Shown here piece by piece: positions 1 through 8,625 of a stretch of DNA of 40,340 bases; positions within the stretch are counted from its first letter, which is position 1; the number at the start of each line of letters is the position of its first letter. Source of the DNA: Deltaproteobacteria bacterium. GTDB taxonomy: Bacteria > Desulfobacterota > Desulfuromonadia > Geobacterales > Pseudopelobacteraceae. The notes under the pieces are model-generated. The model was given only the letters and a program-made list of their open reading frames with translations. It did no database searches and was not told the DNA's origin. The stretch covers positions 1 through 40,340 of the forward strand of contig JAJZRX010000022.1 of assembly GCA_021850095.1 (NCBI GenBank). Reading direction: 5' to 3'. The position numbers and the translations under genes are program-made.

Positions 1-1172
1 TCACGAAAGCTGACGCCATCAACCGTGCCGGCTAGCACGGCATCGTTGAACAGCTTTGTGCCGGGGTAGTATGCCAACGGTGAAACATAGCCGTCATCGG
101 CGTGCAGGTTCCTCACCAGCTGGACGGTTTTTTTGAGATCATCGGCACTTTCTCCGGCAACATCACTGATCAGGTAGATTGAAAGATTGATGCCGACGTC
201 GCGAATAAGCGTGCCGGCTCGCATGATCTGGGCAGGTGTGATGTTTTTGCCCAGCTGCTGAAGGATCTTCGCTGAACCGGATTCCACCCCCAGCTGGATG
301 CATTCGCAGCCGGCGGCTTTCATCATTACCAGCAGCTCCTCATCGATGGCGGTCACCCGGGACTGGCAGTTCCAGAGGATACCGGCCTTCAGCTCGATCA
401 GCAGCCGGCAGAATTCAAGTGCCCTTGTACGGTCGGCGGTAAAGGTGTCGTCGCGAATTGAGAAATAGATCAGACCGAAAGTGTGGTGGATGTATAAAAT
501 CTCCTCCACAATAGCCCGGGGGGATCGGAAACGAACCTTTCTGCCCCAGAAGGCGGGAGAACTGCAGAAATGGCAGGCCGAGGGGCAGCCCCTGGCCGTG
601 ACGATAAATTCGGGCTGCAATTCCAGGTCGATGCCGATTGATTTGTCGAGGTAGCGGGCCGGCTGCGGCAGCTGGTCAAGATCTGCGAGAAGTTTTTGTG
701 GCCCGGTTGTCACCAGCGCGCCGTCCCGGCGGAATGCCAGCCCATGGATGTCGCGCCAATCGGAATGATCGGCCAGGCGGGCCGCCAGCTCCAGCAGGGT
801 CTGCTCGCCCTCTCCGAGCACCACGATGTCAACCGCAGAGCCTTCGGCCAGCAGATCCTGGTAACAGAAGGTCGCATGTCCTCCCCCCATGATGATGGTG
901 CAGTCCGGAAACAGGCGCCGGCAGGTATCTGCCAGTTGCATGGATTGGTGACGATTGTGCGTCCATTGGGAGATGCCGATAATGTCCGGCCTGATTTTCA
1001 ATAGTTCCCGTTCGACCCGCGACTCCGGCCAGCCGGAGAAATTGGCCAGCAGAGAATCATGTCCGGCTTCCAGCAGGCAGGCGTGCAGGTAACACAATCC
1101 GGTCGGCACCAGGCTGATATAGCGGTCGTTGCGGTTCGGTTGTCCGGATTGATAGGTGAGAATGATTTTCAT
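1..1172 (-). CDS. B12-binding domain radical SAM protein, partial (C-terminus beyond window)
   Basis: About 390 residues are visible, running off the window start. Residues about 55-135 look like a cobalamin-binding Rossmann domain (GISQW, then IIMGGGHA and the LGEGEQT loop typical of this class). The radical SAM iron-sulfur motif is C196-x3-C200-x2-C203 within RGCPSACHFC. The family performs methyl transfers, ring closures or rearrangements in lipid, pigment and cofactor synthesis; the substrate cannot be read here. The start ATG at 1172 gives the usual KIILTY opening strand, but no clear Shine-Dalgarno precedes it, only the T-rich tail of a terminator. It shares its architecture with the HpnJ protein at 36 kb but is a different protein. 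Family call is firm, function unknown. Confidence 0.85.
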   Translation of the reverse strand, partial: MKIILTYQSGQPNRNDRYISLVPTGLCYLHACLLEAGHDSLLANFSGWPESRVERELLKIRPDIIGISQWTHNRHQSMQLADTCRRLFPDCTIIMGGGHATFCYQDLLAEGSAVDIVVLGEGEQTLLELAARLADHSDWRDIHGLAFRRDGALVTTGPQKLLADLDQLPQPARYLDKSIGIDLELQPEFIVTARGCPSACHFCSSPAFWGRKVRFRSPRAIVEEILYIHHTFGLIYFSIRDDTFTADRTRALEFCRLLIELKAGILWNCQSRVTAIDEELLVMMKAAGCECIQLGVESGSAKILQQLGKNITPAQIMRAGTLIRDVGINLSIYLISDVAGESADDLKKTVQLVRNLHADDGYVSPLAYYPGTKLFNDAVLAGTVDGVSFR

Positions 1173-1176
1173 GGCT

Positions 1177-1205
1177 AAAAAAAATCCGGGTCAGGCGACC
1201 CGGAT
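1177..1205 (-). terminator. Rho-independent terminator after the LysM-NlpC/P60 gene
   Basis: A 9-bp perfect stem (1184-1192 with 1197-1205) with a 4-base loop is followed on the minus strand by eight T residues. It sits directly after the stop at 1234 and just before the radical SAM start at 1172, so it should uncouple the two genes. Confidence 0.8.
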
Positions 1206-1233
1206 GTATGGTTTGTATGATGGTGTGCGGCGC

Positions 1234-2280
1234 TTACTTTTCGAGGTTAAGTGAAACGCCCATGCTGTCGTTGGCCAGGGTGTCACTGTCATTTTCCTCT
1301 TCAATGTCCTTGAGCAGTTCGTTGGCGCTGAGCAGATCCGGAGCCGTGTTGGACATGCGCCGGGCGCCCAGATAGCGGGACATGTAATAGGGGGTGTCCA
1401 TGGAGGAGATGACAACCTTGTGCTCACGTGAGGAAGCGTGAATCATCTTGCGGTCGCCCAGATAAATTCCGACGTGTGAAGGAAAGCTGGCGTAGGTCTG
1501 GAAGAACACCAGGTCACCCTTTTTCAGATCACCGCGCACAACCTCCCGGCCGGCGTGGAATTGCTCCCTGGCGGTGCGGGGCAGGTTTACATTCAGGTCA
1601 CGAAAAACCTGCTGGGTGAAGCTGGAACAATCCAGGGCGTTGCGGCTCGTGCCGCCGAAACGGTAACGGGCGCCCAGAAAGCTGTAGGCGGTCTTTTTCA
1701 GGGTACTGACGGCCTCCTGGTTTGCCTCGAGGTTCTTGGCCAGATCCACGGGACGGTCTGAATCGATGTCGGTCAGTTCAGCCAGGGTGTCGGTCAGTTC
1801 CTGCTCGTTGAGAAGACTTTTGTTGATCAGCTGCAGCCGGTTGCTGACAGAGGCTGTGCGTGTCGGCGTTTCGGCCCGGGGTGCGGAAGGAACCAGAGCC
1901 AGGATCTGGCCCGGTTTGACCTTGTTGCTCTTCAGGCCGTTCAGGTTGCGGATTTCTGCCAGCTTGAGACCGGTTTTGCGGGCGATTTTGGGAAGTGTGT
2001 CGCCTTTGGACACTTTGTAGGATTCCTGACGAACAACTGAAGCCGATTTTTTCAGTTTGCCATCGGCGTGGGACGGTATGATGATACGCATACCTTTATC
2101 TATATGGGATGCTGTCAGGTTGTTGACGGATTTTAATTCGTCAACCGAGACATGGTATTTTCGGGCGATTGAATGCAGGGATTCGCTTTTGCGGACCACA
2201 TGGGCTTTCGAAGCCAGCGCCATCTGCGGCAATGCGAGCAGCATGAGACCGGTCACAATTTTTATTCGAATATGTGCCAT
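1234..2280 (-). CDS. Secreted LysM + NlpC/P60 peptidoglycan endopeptidase
   Basis: A signal peptide (residues 1-24, ending ALA-S) is followed by two LysM repeats (about 26-70 and 87-130) that bind peptidoglycan glycan chains. After a linker comes an NlpC/P60 catalytic domain (about 193-305). The expected Cys-His-His triad is visible: C218 in LDCSS, H269 in SHVGIY and H281 in IHASS. These enzymes cut gamma-D-Glu to diamino acid bonds in stem peptides during cell-wall growth or separation. A roughly 40-residue acidic tail follows the catalytic domain. The ATG at 2280 has AGGAGG about five bases upstream. It lies downstream of the diadenylate cyclase gene on the same strand but appears to have its own promoter and terminator. 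Confidence 0.9.
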   Translation of the reverse strand: MAHIRIKIVTGLMLLALPQMALASKAHVVRKSESLHSIARKYHVSVDELKSVNNLTASHIDKGMRIIIPSHADGKLKKSASVVRQESYKVSKGDTLPKIARKTGLKLAEIRNLNGLKSNKVKPGQILALVPSAPRAETPTRTASVSNRLQLINKSLLNEQELTDTLAELTDIDSDRPVDLAKNLEANQEAVSTLKKTAYSFLGARYRFGGTSRNALDCSSFTQQVFRDLNVNLPRTAREQFHAGREVVRGDLKKGDLVFFQTYASFPSHVGIYLGDRKMIHASSREHKVVISSMDTPYYMSRYLGARRMSNTAPDLLSANELLKDIEEENDSDTLANDSMGVSLNLEK

Positions 2281-2323
2281 CGTTCCTCCTTCTGTTTTAG
2301 TATTTGAAAAAAATTTTACACTT

Positions 2324-2350
2324 TGTATAACAAATCTGGCTGCAGGTCAA
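2324..2350 (-). promoter_or_regulatory. Putative sigma70 promoter for the NlpC/P60 gene
   Basis: On the minus strand TTGACC (2350-2345) is followed after 15 bases by TATACA (2329-2324), about 44 bases before the start codon. The spacer is shorter than ideal; TACAAA two bases later would give 17. Confidence 0.4.
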
Positions 2351-2407
2351 GCCCGAATTTCTGGTGATGCCGGCGTTTTCAGGTAAAAGTCGATATGTAT
2401 CAATGTG

Positions 2408-3823
2408 TTAGCGAAGTTTGCTGCGCGGTGCAAGCCGGATGGTTATGGGGGCTTCCCGCAACAGGGAAATCTGCTTCCGGGGCGGCCGGATGCTTTTCTG
2501 GTACTCTCTGCCCCTGCGCAATTGGGCGGCATCGATGTCATCGGTTACGAGAGACTCCACCGCCGACACCTGACTGGCCGGACCCTCTATCTCGACCGTG
2601 GCGGGGTCAGACACAATCTGCATATTCGACAGTCCGGCCGGAAGCTTGCCTTTCAGTGACACCCGAACCGGAACCTCCTTGCGTAGTTTTCTTTCGGTGA
2701 CAATACGGATGCCGGAAGGTGTAATGCTGTTTATGCTCAGGCCAGACGGCAAATTGAAGTCGGTGTTCTGTACCCTGATGGTGTTTTGCCCCTCTTTGGC
2801 CTGGGAAGCATCCAGTACGGCGGTCAAGTCGAGTTTGGATGGGGGCGGGCTGAGACTGGACAGTGATTTGATCTGGACATCCACCGCTTCGGGAGTTGTC
2901 CGGAGCAGAATCAACTCTTCCGGAATCCCGTTCAGTATGATCGGGGCGGTGACGGTTGTTATCTGCCCCTGGCGGGTTGTCACCAGCGCCCAGAACACAC
3001 AGACACTCAACAGGATCGCGACCTTGGGGAGCAGATTGGAAAAGAGTTTTTCCCGCAGTGTGATACGGGGTTTTTCGGTGTCGCTGCGCAGCAAGTGATC
3101 CAGTGCCGTGATCAGTTCGCTTGCGGATGACATGGTCTGCAGTGTGCCGGCCGACACCAGGGATAGCTCACCGCGCTCCTCGGATATGACCACGATAACG
3201 GCGTCACTCCGTTCGGATAAGCCCAGCGCGGCCCGGTGGCGGGTTCCCCAGTGGCGGGGGACGTTGGGATCCACGGACAACGGAAGATGGCAGGCTGCCA
3301 GTGCTATGCGGCCGTCCTTGATCAGGGCGGCGCCGTCATGAAAGGGTGCGCCGTCATAGAAAATAGACTCCAGCATTTGAGGCGAAATCTCGCAATCCAG
3401 AGGCACCCCGTTTGTCATCAGGTCGTGCAGTGACTCGCCGCGCTGAAAAACCAGCAGAGCACCGGTGCGTTTGTCAGCCATTTCAAAAAGCGTTTCGGCG
3501 ATCTCCTGGAACTGGCTGGGCTGCATCTCGGGGCCGCTGTCGAGCAGGTGCCGCAGCAGGCTGAAGCGATAAAGGGCCTGGCGGATCTCGGACTGGAAAA
3601 CCACGATCACCAGGACAATCAGGACGGTGCCGAGCTCCTGGAGCACCCAGCTGGTCATGTACAGTTCCAGGAAGCGGGTAGCGAAATAGATCAGGGTCAC
3701 CACGCCCAGGCCGAGCAGCACCTGCATGGCGCGGGTTCCGCGGAACCAGCTGTAGAGCTGGTAAAGCAGGAAGGTCATGATCAGGATGTCGGCGATATCC
3801 TGTATGCGGATGGTGGGTACCAC
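2408..3823 (-). CDS. CdaA-type diadenylate cyclase fused to YbbR (CdaR-like) domains
   Basis: The 471-residue protein begins with about three membrane helices (12-80). A DAC domain (about 95-245) follows, with the catalytic DGA (163-165) and RHR (195-197) motifs that bind ATP and make c-di-AMP. A further membrane helix at about 266-283 leads into two YbbR repeats (about 284-370 and 375-465), expected outside the membrane. In Firmicutes CdaA and its regulator CdaR (YbbR) are separate adjacent genes followed by glmM; here both are one chain and glmM is absent. A GTG start at 3823 fits the family N-terminus; GGAG lies rather far upstream. The fusion would tie an extracytoplasmic sensor directly to cyclase output. 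Domain calls are firm; the regulatory idea is inference. Confidence 0.88.
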   Translation of the reverse strand: MVPTIRIQDIADILIMTFLLYQLYSWFRGTRAMQVLLGLGVVTLIYFATRFLELYMTSWVLQELGTVLIVLVIVVFQSEIRQALYRFSLLRHLLDSGPEMQPSQFQEIAETLFEMADKRTGALLVFQRGESLHDLMTNGVPLDCEISPQMLESIFYDGAPFHDGAALIKDGRIALAACHLPLSVDPNVPRHWGTRHRAALGLSERSDAVIVVISEERGELSLVSAGTLQTMSSASELITALDHLLRSDTEKPRITLREKLFSNLLPKVAILLSVCVFWALVTTRQGQITTVTAPIILNGIPEELILLRTTPEAVDVQIKSLSSLSPPPSKLDLTAVLDASQAKEGQNTIRVQNTDFNLPSGLSINSITPSGIRIVTERKLRKEVPVRVSLKGKLPAGLSNMQIVSDPATVEIEGPASQVSAVESLVTDDIDAAQLRRGREYQKSIRPPRKQISLLREAPITIRLAPRSKLR

Positions 3824-3856
3824 GGCGGGAGGTGCTCCTGGTCGGCAGTTTTGTTT

Positions 3857-3885
3857 TTGCTGGTTTATAGCGGTCGGGATATGCT
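3857..3885 (+). promoter_or_regulatory. Putative sigma70 promoter for ubiE
   Basis: TTGCTG (3857-3862), a 17-base spacer and TATGCT (3880-3885) lie in the divergent gap between the cyclase and ubiE, about 55 bases before the ubiE start. Confidence 0.45.
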
Positions 3886-3940
3886 ACAAATACCAGCCGT
3901 TTTTATAGCATCTAACTCGTTCAAAAGGTAGCAGAAACAT

Positions 3941-4651
3941 ATGTTCAGGCTTTCCGACAAAGGTGAAATGATCCGGCAGATGTTCGGCGCAATTGCCCCC
4001 CGCTATGACGTTCTCAATCGTCTGCTGAGTTTCGGCGTCGATCGGCGCTGGCGGAAAAAGGCTGTCCGGCTTCTTAAATTCCGTGAAGGCTCCCGTGTTC
4101 TGGATGTGGCAACCGGAACCGGCGATGTGGCCCTGGAGATCGCACGCCGTACGCCTCAGTCGGTGAAAATAACCGGGGTTGATTTCTGCCGGGAGATGGT
4201 GGAGCTGGGGGTGGACAAGGCGGCTCAATCCCCCTATGCCGGCCGGATTGACTTCAAGGTGGCGCCCTGCGAGGATTTGCCCTTTGCAAGCAACACCTTT
4301 GATTCCATCACCATCGCTTTCGGGATCAGAAATGTCGTGGACCGGCAGCTGGGGCTGGCTGAAATGTGGCGGGTGCTGCGGCCGGGCGGCAGAATAATCA
4401 TCCTGGAGTTTTCCACTCCCCGGGCAGCGCTGTTCCGGCAGATCTACCATCTGTATTTCCGCCGGCTGCTGCCGGTCGCGGGCGGCCTGCTTTCTCGCTA
4501 CAGCGCCTATAGGTATCTGCCGGATTCGGTGCTGGAATTTCCCTCGCACGAGGAATTTTCCGGCATGATGTCCGCAGCCGGTTTCCGCAATATCCATCTG
4601 CATGAGCTGACTTTCGGCATAGCCACCATTTATGTCGGGGAGAAGGATTAG
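3941..4651 (+). CDS. ubiE: Demethylmenaquinone methyltransferase (UbiE/MenG)
   Basis: This 236-residue class I SAM-dependent methyltransferase carries the family signatures: AIAPRYDVLNRLLSFG near the N-terminus, the SAM-binding glycine motif LDVATGTGDVA at about 50-60, and AFGIRNV about 127-133 followed by WRVLRPGG. It C-methylates demethylmenaquinone to menaquinone, the main quinone expected in this lineage. Length is slightly below the typical 230-250 range midpoint, with nothing missing. It stands alone on the plus strand, diverging from the cyclase gene and converging on plsY with only seven bases between stops. The short gap leaves no room for a terminator between the two convergent genes. 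Confidence 0.93.
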   Translation: MFRLSDKGEMIRQMFGAIAPRYDVLNRLLSFGVDRRWRKKAVRLLKFREGSRVLDVATGTGDVALEIARRTPQSVKITGVDFCREMVELGVDKAAQSPYAGRIDFKVAPCEDLPFASNTFDSITIAFGIRNVVDRQLGLAEMWRVLRPGGRIIILEFSTPRAALFRQIYHLYFRRLLPVAGGLLSRYSAYRYLPDSVLEFPSHEEFSGMMSAAGFRNIHLHELTFGIATIYVGEKD

Positions 4652-4658
4652 CGGACGA

Positions 4659-5255
4659 TCAGGCTTTGAAGCGGTTTTCGGTGCCCGCGATCAGGCGGCG
4701 GATGTTTTCGTGATGACGGATAATGACGATCAGGGAAATCAGCAGGGATACCAGCAGTACGGTTCGATCACCCCCCAGCAGCGCCACGGCCGCCGGCATG
4801 ACCGCCGCTGCGCAGACTGATCCGAGGGAAACATAGCGCCAGCCGAGCATCATAACCGCAAAAACGATCACGGCACTTGCCAGCGCCAGCGGAGCCAGGG
4901 CCAGAAATACGCCCAGTGCGGTGGCCACCCCCTTGCCGCCTTTGAATTTCAAAAAGACCGAAAAGACGTGTCCGCAGAATGCGGCCAATCCGACCCAGGC
5001 GGCGTAGTCGCCCGGAAGTGCGCTGTATTTGACCGCCATTACCGGCAGCAGCCCCTTCAGGCAGTCCCCGATCAGGGTCAGGATTCCGACCTTGCGGCCG
5101 ACCGTGCGATACAGGTTGGTGGCGCCGATGTTGCCGCTCCCTTCCTGGCGAACGTCGATGCCGTAAGCCTTGCCCAAAAGGAGCCCGGTCGGAATGGAGC
5201 CCAGCAGATAGGCGGCTGCCGCAAGGGCTGCCAGCATAAGCGATTCATTTCCCAT
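4659..5255 (-). CDS. plsY: Acyl-phosphate:glycerol-3-phosphate acyltransferase PlsY
   Basis: The 198-residue integral membrane protein has about five hydrophobic helices. The three conserved PlsY loops are visible: GSIPTGLLLGK plus the GSGNIGATNLYR segment (about 41-52), and the FKGGKGVATALG segment (about 103-114). PlsY transfers acyl groups from acyl phosphate (made by PlsX) to glycerol-3-phosphate, the first step of phospholipid synthesis at the inner membrane. plsX is not in the window. The ATG at 5255 has GGAG about 12 bases upstream, a long spacing, but the N-terminal membrane helix starts immediately after it. Confidence 0.94.
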   Translation of the reverse strand: MGNESLMLAALAAAAYLLGSIPTGLLLGKAYGIDVRQEGSGNIGATNLYRTVGRKVGILTLIGDCLKGLLPVMAVKYSALPGDYAAWVGLAAFCGHVFSVFLKFKGGKGVATALGVFLALAPLALASAVIVFAVMMLGWRYVSLGSVCAAAVMPAAVALLGGDRTVLLVSLLISLIVIIRHHENIRRLIAGTENRFKA

Positions 5256-5320
5256 TATGCGTTGAAACTCCAGATAAATTCAGGCCGCATGCGTTTCTTT
5301 GCTCTGCGGCCGGAACAGGG

Positions 5321-6067
5321 TTAAAAGAACGAGTCCATGGCCTTGTTGGCGGCCGGAATGTAGGCGCTGCCGGGGAATTCCCGGGAAAGCTGCCCGAAGA
5401 TCTCCCGTCCCTTGGACTTCTGGCCATCTTCCAGATAGGCTTTCCCCAGATAGTACAGAATCTCGTCACGACGGGCCAGATCGGAATAGGTTTTCAGGGC
5501 CTCCTCGAAGCGGCCGATGGCTGACTTGAGGGCTTTTGTTTTCAGATAGAAGCGCCCGACGTATAATTCGTACTGCAGCTGCTTGTCCCGGCACTCGCGG
5601 ATTTTTTCCTGGACTTCGTTCAGCTGTTCGCCGGCCGGGTACAGCTTGGTGTACGACTCAAAAATGGTGAGGGCATTCTTGACCGGGGTCTGGTCGGTGT
5701 CGGTGCCGCGAATCTGCTTGAAATAGCTCATCCCCTGACGGAACAGGGCAAAGCCGGCCTGGGGGTGGCTGGGGTGCAGTTTGCGGAAGTCCTCGTAAGC
5801 GGCGGCGGCTTCAATGTAATCCCCGTTCAGAAAGTAGGCATCGGCGATATTCAGTTCGGCCTGGGTGGTCAACTCCTGCGACTGGTAGCTTTCTTTGACT
5901 TTCTTCCATTGCGCGATCGCATCTTCATAGCTGCCCTTCTGGAAAAGCTGTTCACCCTCTTTGTAAAGCGTCTCCGACGATTTGTTGGCCGGCTGGGTGG
6001 TTGAACAGCCCTGCAGCAGTGCTGCCGCCAGCAAAACTAAAGCGATTCGGTTTGATACTGTTTTCAT
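5321..6067 (-). CDS. bamD: Outer-membrane assembly lipoprotein BamD
   Basis: The 248-residue protein starts with a lipoprotein signal peptide ending in LLQGC, so C21 should be lipidated. The rest is TPR-like helical repeats, including the YxxGExLFQKGSYEDAI and YPAGEQLNEV stretches typical of BamD (YfiO). BamD is the essential lipoprotein partner of BamA in folding outer-membrane beta-barrels. The reading frame is open far upstream, to 6835, but the ATG at 6067 has GAGGA before it and immediately gives the signal peptide, while the upstream frame overlaps the neighbouring gene. It follows the FabMG-like gene with a 38-base gap and is probably cotranscribed. Length is typical. Confidence 0.9.
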   Translation of the reverse strand: MKTVSNRIALVLLAAALLQGCSTTQPANKSSETLYKEGEQLFQKGSYEDAIAQWKKVKESYQSQELTTQAELNIADAYFLNGDYIEAAAAYEDFRKLHPSHPQAGFALFRQGMSYFKQIRGTDTDQTPVKNALTIFESYTKLYPAGEQLNEVQEKIRECRDKQLQYELYVGRFYLKTKALKSAIGRFEEALKTYSDLARRDEILYYLGKAYLEDGQKSKGREIFGQLSREFPGSAYIPAANKAMDSFF

Positions 6068-6105
6068 GGGTTCCTCGAGTCTGGATACGGATGATTTGCA
6101 ATCGC

Positions 6106-7434
6106 TTACGCTATTCCGGCGCCGAGCGGGTCGGCCAGCAATTTTCCGATGATGTCGTGATTGAGCCACAGCACCGCCGCCGGAGGATTCCAGGAAGCGT
6201 GCAGCATCAGCTTGCCGGTGGACAGAAACACGATCCGGGACAGCTCGGCGCAGACCAGCTGCTTCTGGTCGCTGTGCATACCCATCAGTTCCGCCGAACT
6301 GGCCAGCATCAGTTCGGCCTGCTCGCGGGTGTTGTGCTGCGGCCAGGTTGTAAAGTCGAGGATCTTCGCCAGGACCGGTGATGCCAGGAAGGCATCGGCC
6401 CGTTCCAGCAGATGCACCACCGTCTCGCCCTCCTTCAGCATGGCCTGGCAGCGGGCCTCGATCGGTGCCGCCACCTGCTGGCCGGCTTCCTGGCGGATCG
6501 CGGTCAGCAGCGGATAGAGGGATATTTCCACCCCCAGAAAGAGCGCGCTGGAGTTGGTCTGGATCTCGGGGCAGTTGAAGACGGTGGCCGGGATGCCGTT
6601 GGCGGTGGCCTGCTCGGCGATCGCCTCCAGGCGCATCTTGGCGATGCCCTGCACATAGGGCGTATAGGACTGCCAGCGATATTCCCCCCCCACCAGCACG
6701 CCGGTGCCGTGGTAGCCGTAAGCGCAATAGCAGGCCCGGGTGCCGGCTGCGGCGGCGCGCTGGCGCAGACCGGCCGTCTCCTCGATCAGGTAGCGGAAGG
6801 TATCGCCGGTGACTTCGTTGAAGCTGGCATCGCACAGGCGTCCCAGATTGCTGTTCCAGAAAGCCTCCGATGACAGGTACTTGTCGCCGGTGCCTTTGAA
6901 GACCCGGTTCAAAAGCGGCATGAAAACCCGTGCGCGCGGTATGCCGCCTGCCATGGAGTGGGCCAGCAGAATGCTGGCGCCGGCCGGGATGCAGGCTTCC
7001 AGCTCCCTGGCAACCTGGGAAATGGCCGCGCGAAAACGGGCTGTTCCGGCGGCGCAGGCTTTTTCAAGCAGTCCTTCGGGAAAGCTGATCGTGTCCCAAT
7101 CGTCGGGCCGGGCTTTTTTCAGCAGTTCGGCCACCGAGGGCTGCCCGTCTACCGCCTCCATGTCAAAGCCGGCTTCCAGCGGTACGTTGATGACCGTGCC
7201 GCCCAGAATCGATTCGGCTTCGGCCAGCTCTTCCGCATTCAGCGGACGCAGGCTGCCGTCGCTGTCGCGCCGCCCCACCGTCGTGCCGATCACGGTCATG
7301 CCGACCCGTTTGGCTTCTTCAACCAGTCCGTTGGCATAGCCGCGCCCGAACAGTTCACCCACCAGCACCAGCACGTCACCAGCTTTATATCCGCCTGTTT
7401 CAGGCAGTTGTGTCATTGGTGTATAGTCAGTCAT
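6106..7434 (-). CDS. Conserved enzyme-like protein, possibly enoyl-ACP reductase FabMG family
   Basis: The 442-residue protein is soluble, with no signal peptide. Its N-terminus (about 17-60) resembles a dinucleotide-binding Rossmann unit: VLVLVGELFGRGYANG, then VIGTTVGRR. This pattern and the length recall the FabMG enoyl-ACP reductases first found in metagenomic triclosan-resistance screens, which would place it in fatty-acid elongation. I hold that name tentatively because no diagnostic catalytic residues could be confirmed by eye. ATG at 7434 is chosen over an adjacent in-frame TTG because GGGAGG lies five bases upstream of it. It precedes bamD on the same strand, with plsY nearby, an envelope-lipid setting that fits but does not prove the call. 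Confidence 0.55.
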   Translation of the reverse strand: MTDYTPMTQLPETGGYKAGDVLVLVGELFGRGYANGLVEEAKRVGMTVIGTTVGRRDSDGSLRPLNAEELAEAESILGGTVINVPLEAGFDMEAVDGQPSVAELLKKARPDDWDTISFPEGLLEKACAAGTARFRAAISQVARELEACIPAGASILLAHSMAGGIPRARVFMPLLNRVFKGTGDKYLSSEAFWNSNLGRLCDASFNEVTGDTFRYLIEETAGLRQRAAAAGTRACYCAYGYHGTGVLVGGEYRWQSYTPYVQGIAKMRLEAIAEQATANGIPATVFNCPEIQTNSSALFLGVEISLYPLLTAIRQEAGQQVAAPIEARCQAMLKEGETVVHLLERADAFLASPVLAKILDFTTWPQHNTREQAELMLASSAELMGMHSDQKQLVCAELSRIVFLSTGKLMLHASWNPPAAVLWLNHDIIGKLLADPLGAGIA

Positions 7435-7456
7435 CAAATCCTCCCGCGTTATAAAT

Positions 7457-7470
7457 ACAAGGTTACTTGT
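7457..7470. promoter_or_regulatory. Small inverted repeat in the divergent FabMG-like/hypE gap
   Basis: ACAAG-gtta-CTTGT forms a perfect 5-bp-arm palindrome 23 bases upstream of the FabMG-like start. It sits where an operator could act, but short palindromes arise by chance. Confidence 0.25.
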
Positions 7471-7571
7471 TTAGCACGAACTGCCCTGTCATGTGAACAG
7501 AAAAAGCTGCCGTGACTTCAACGTTCTTCCATGCTATTCTGCCGCAAAATAAAGCGGGAGTGCCCAGCGCA

Positions 7572-8585
7572 GTGAACAGCGATCTCATTTTACTTGGCCA
7601 CGGCAGCGGCGGCCGGCTTTCCCACCAGCTGCTGGATGAGCTGATCATACCGGTTTTATGTCAGGGCGCTGTTTCGGAACAGAACGATGCCGCCGTGCTG
7701 GAATCCGTTACCGGTCGCCTGGCCTATACCACCGATTCGTTCGTTGTGGATCCGATCTTCTTTCCCGGCGGCACCATCGGCAGTCTGGCCGTGCATGGCA
7801 CGGTCAACGATCTGGCCATGATGGGGGCCCGTCCGCTCTGGTTGAGCGTCGGCTTGATCATCGAGGAAGGTTTCGGCAAGACTGAACTGAAGGCGATCCT
7901 GAAGGATATGCGCCAAGCCGCCGATCGGGCTGGTGTGAAAATCGTCACCGGCGACACCAAAGTCGTTCCGCGCGGCAAGGCCGACAAGATCTTTATCAGC
8001 TCCTCCGGCATCGGAGTCATCGAGCATGGTCTGGAAATCCACGGCGCCAATGCCAGGGCGGGGGATGCGATTATCGTCAGCGGCACGATCGGCGACCACG
8101 GCATTGCGGTCATGGCCGGCCGTGAGGGGTTGGAGGTCGGCGCCGATATCGTCAGTGACTCTGCGGCGCTGAACGGTCTGGCGGGTGAAATCATCGCCGC
8201 CGTCGGCGGCGCGCTGCATGTGCTGCGTGATCCCACCCGGGGCGGGGTTGCCACGACGCTCAAGGAGATCGCCCTGCAATCCGGGGTGTCGGTCACCCTG
8301 CGGGAAGAGGCGCTGCCGATTACGCCGGCCGTGCGCGGCGTCTGCTCCCTTCTGGGGCTTGATCCGCTTTTTGTCGCCAACGAAGGCAAACTGCTGGCCT
8401 TTGTGGCGCCCGAAGCGGCCGAAGCGGCACTGGCTGTTATCAAACGCCATCCGCTGGGCGCCCGGGCCGCCCTGATCGGCACGGTGGAGGGGGCTCTCCC
8501 CGGCCGGGTCAGGATGGAGACCGTTGTGGGCGGTCTGCGGACGGTGGAAATGCTGTCCGGAGAGCAGCTGCCGCGCATCTGTTGA
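7572..8585 (+). CDS. hypE: Hydrogenase maturation carbamoyl dehydratase HypE
   Basis: The protein is about 337 residues from the chosen start. It opens with the HypE signature LGHGSGGR and contains TTDSFVVDPIFFPGGTIG, GDTKVVPRGKAD and RDPTRGGVATTLKEIA, typical of the PurM/ThiL-like ATPase fold. It ends in the essential PRIC tail, whose cysteine receives the carbamoyl group from HypF and is dehydrated to thiocyanate for the nickel-iron hydrogenase cyanide ligands. No ATG is available near the N-terminus. GTG at 7572 aligns with the family start and has GGGAG at 7556-7560; in-frame GTG codons at 7512 and 7560 are alternatives. No other hyp gene lies nearby; ybaK and an acetyltransferase follow. 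Confidence 0.92.
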   Translation: MNSDLILLGHGSGGRLSHQLLDELIIPVLCQGAVSEQNDAAVLESVTGRLAYTTDSFVVDPIFFPGGTIGSLAVHGTVNDLAMMGARPLWLSVGLIIEEGFGKTELKAILKDMRQAADRAGVKIVTGDTKVVPRGKADKIFISSSGIGVIEHGLEIHGANARAGDAIIVSGTIGDHGIAVMAGREGLEVGADIVSDSAALNGLAGEIIAAVGGALHVLRDPTRGGVATTLKEIALQSGVSVTLREEALPITPAVRGVCSLLGLDPLFVANEGKLLAFVAPEAAEAALAVIKRHPLGARAALIGTVEGALPGRVRMETVVGGLRTVEMLSGEQLPRIC

Positions 8586-8625
8586 GCCGTCGCTGACGAG
8601 ATCTGTTTATTGAGAGGTTGTTCTG

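Noticed and set aside
5321-6835. Long minus-strand open frame that would extend BamD by over 250 residues
   Set aside because: The upstream part overlaps the FabMG-like gene in another frame and lacks domain sense; the lipoprotein signal begins at 6067.
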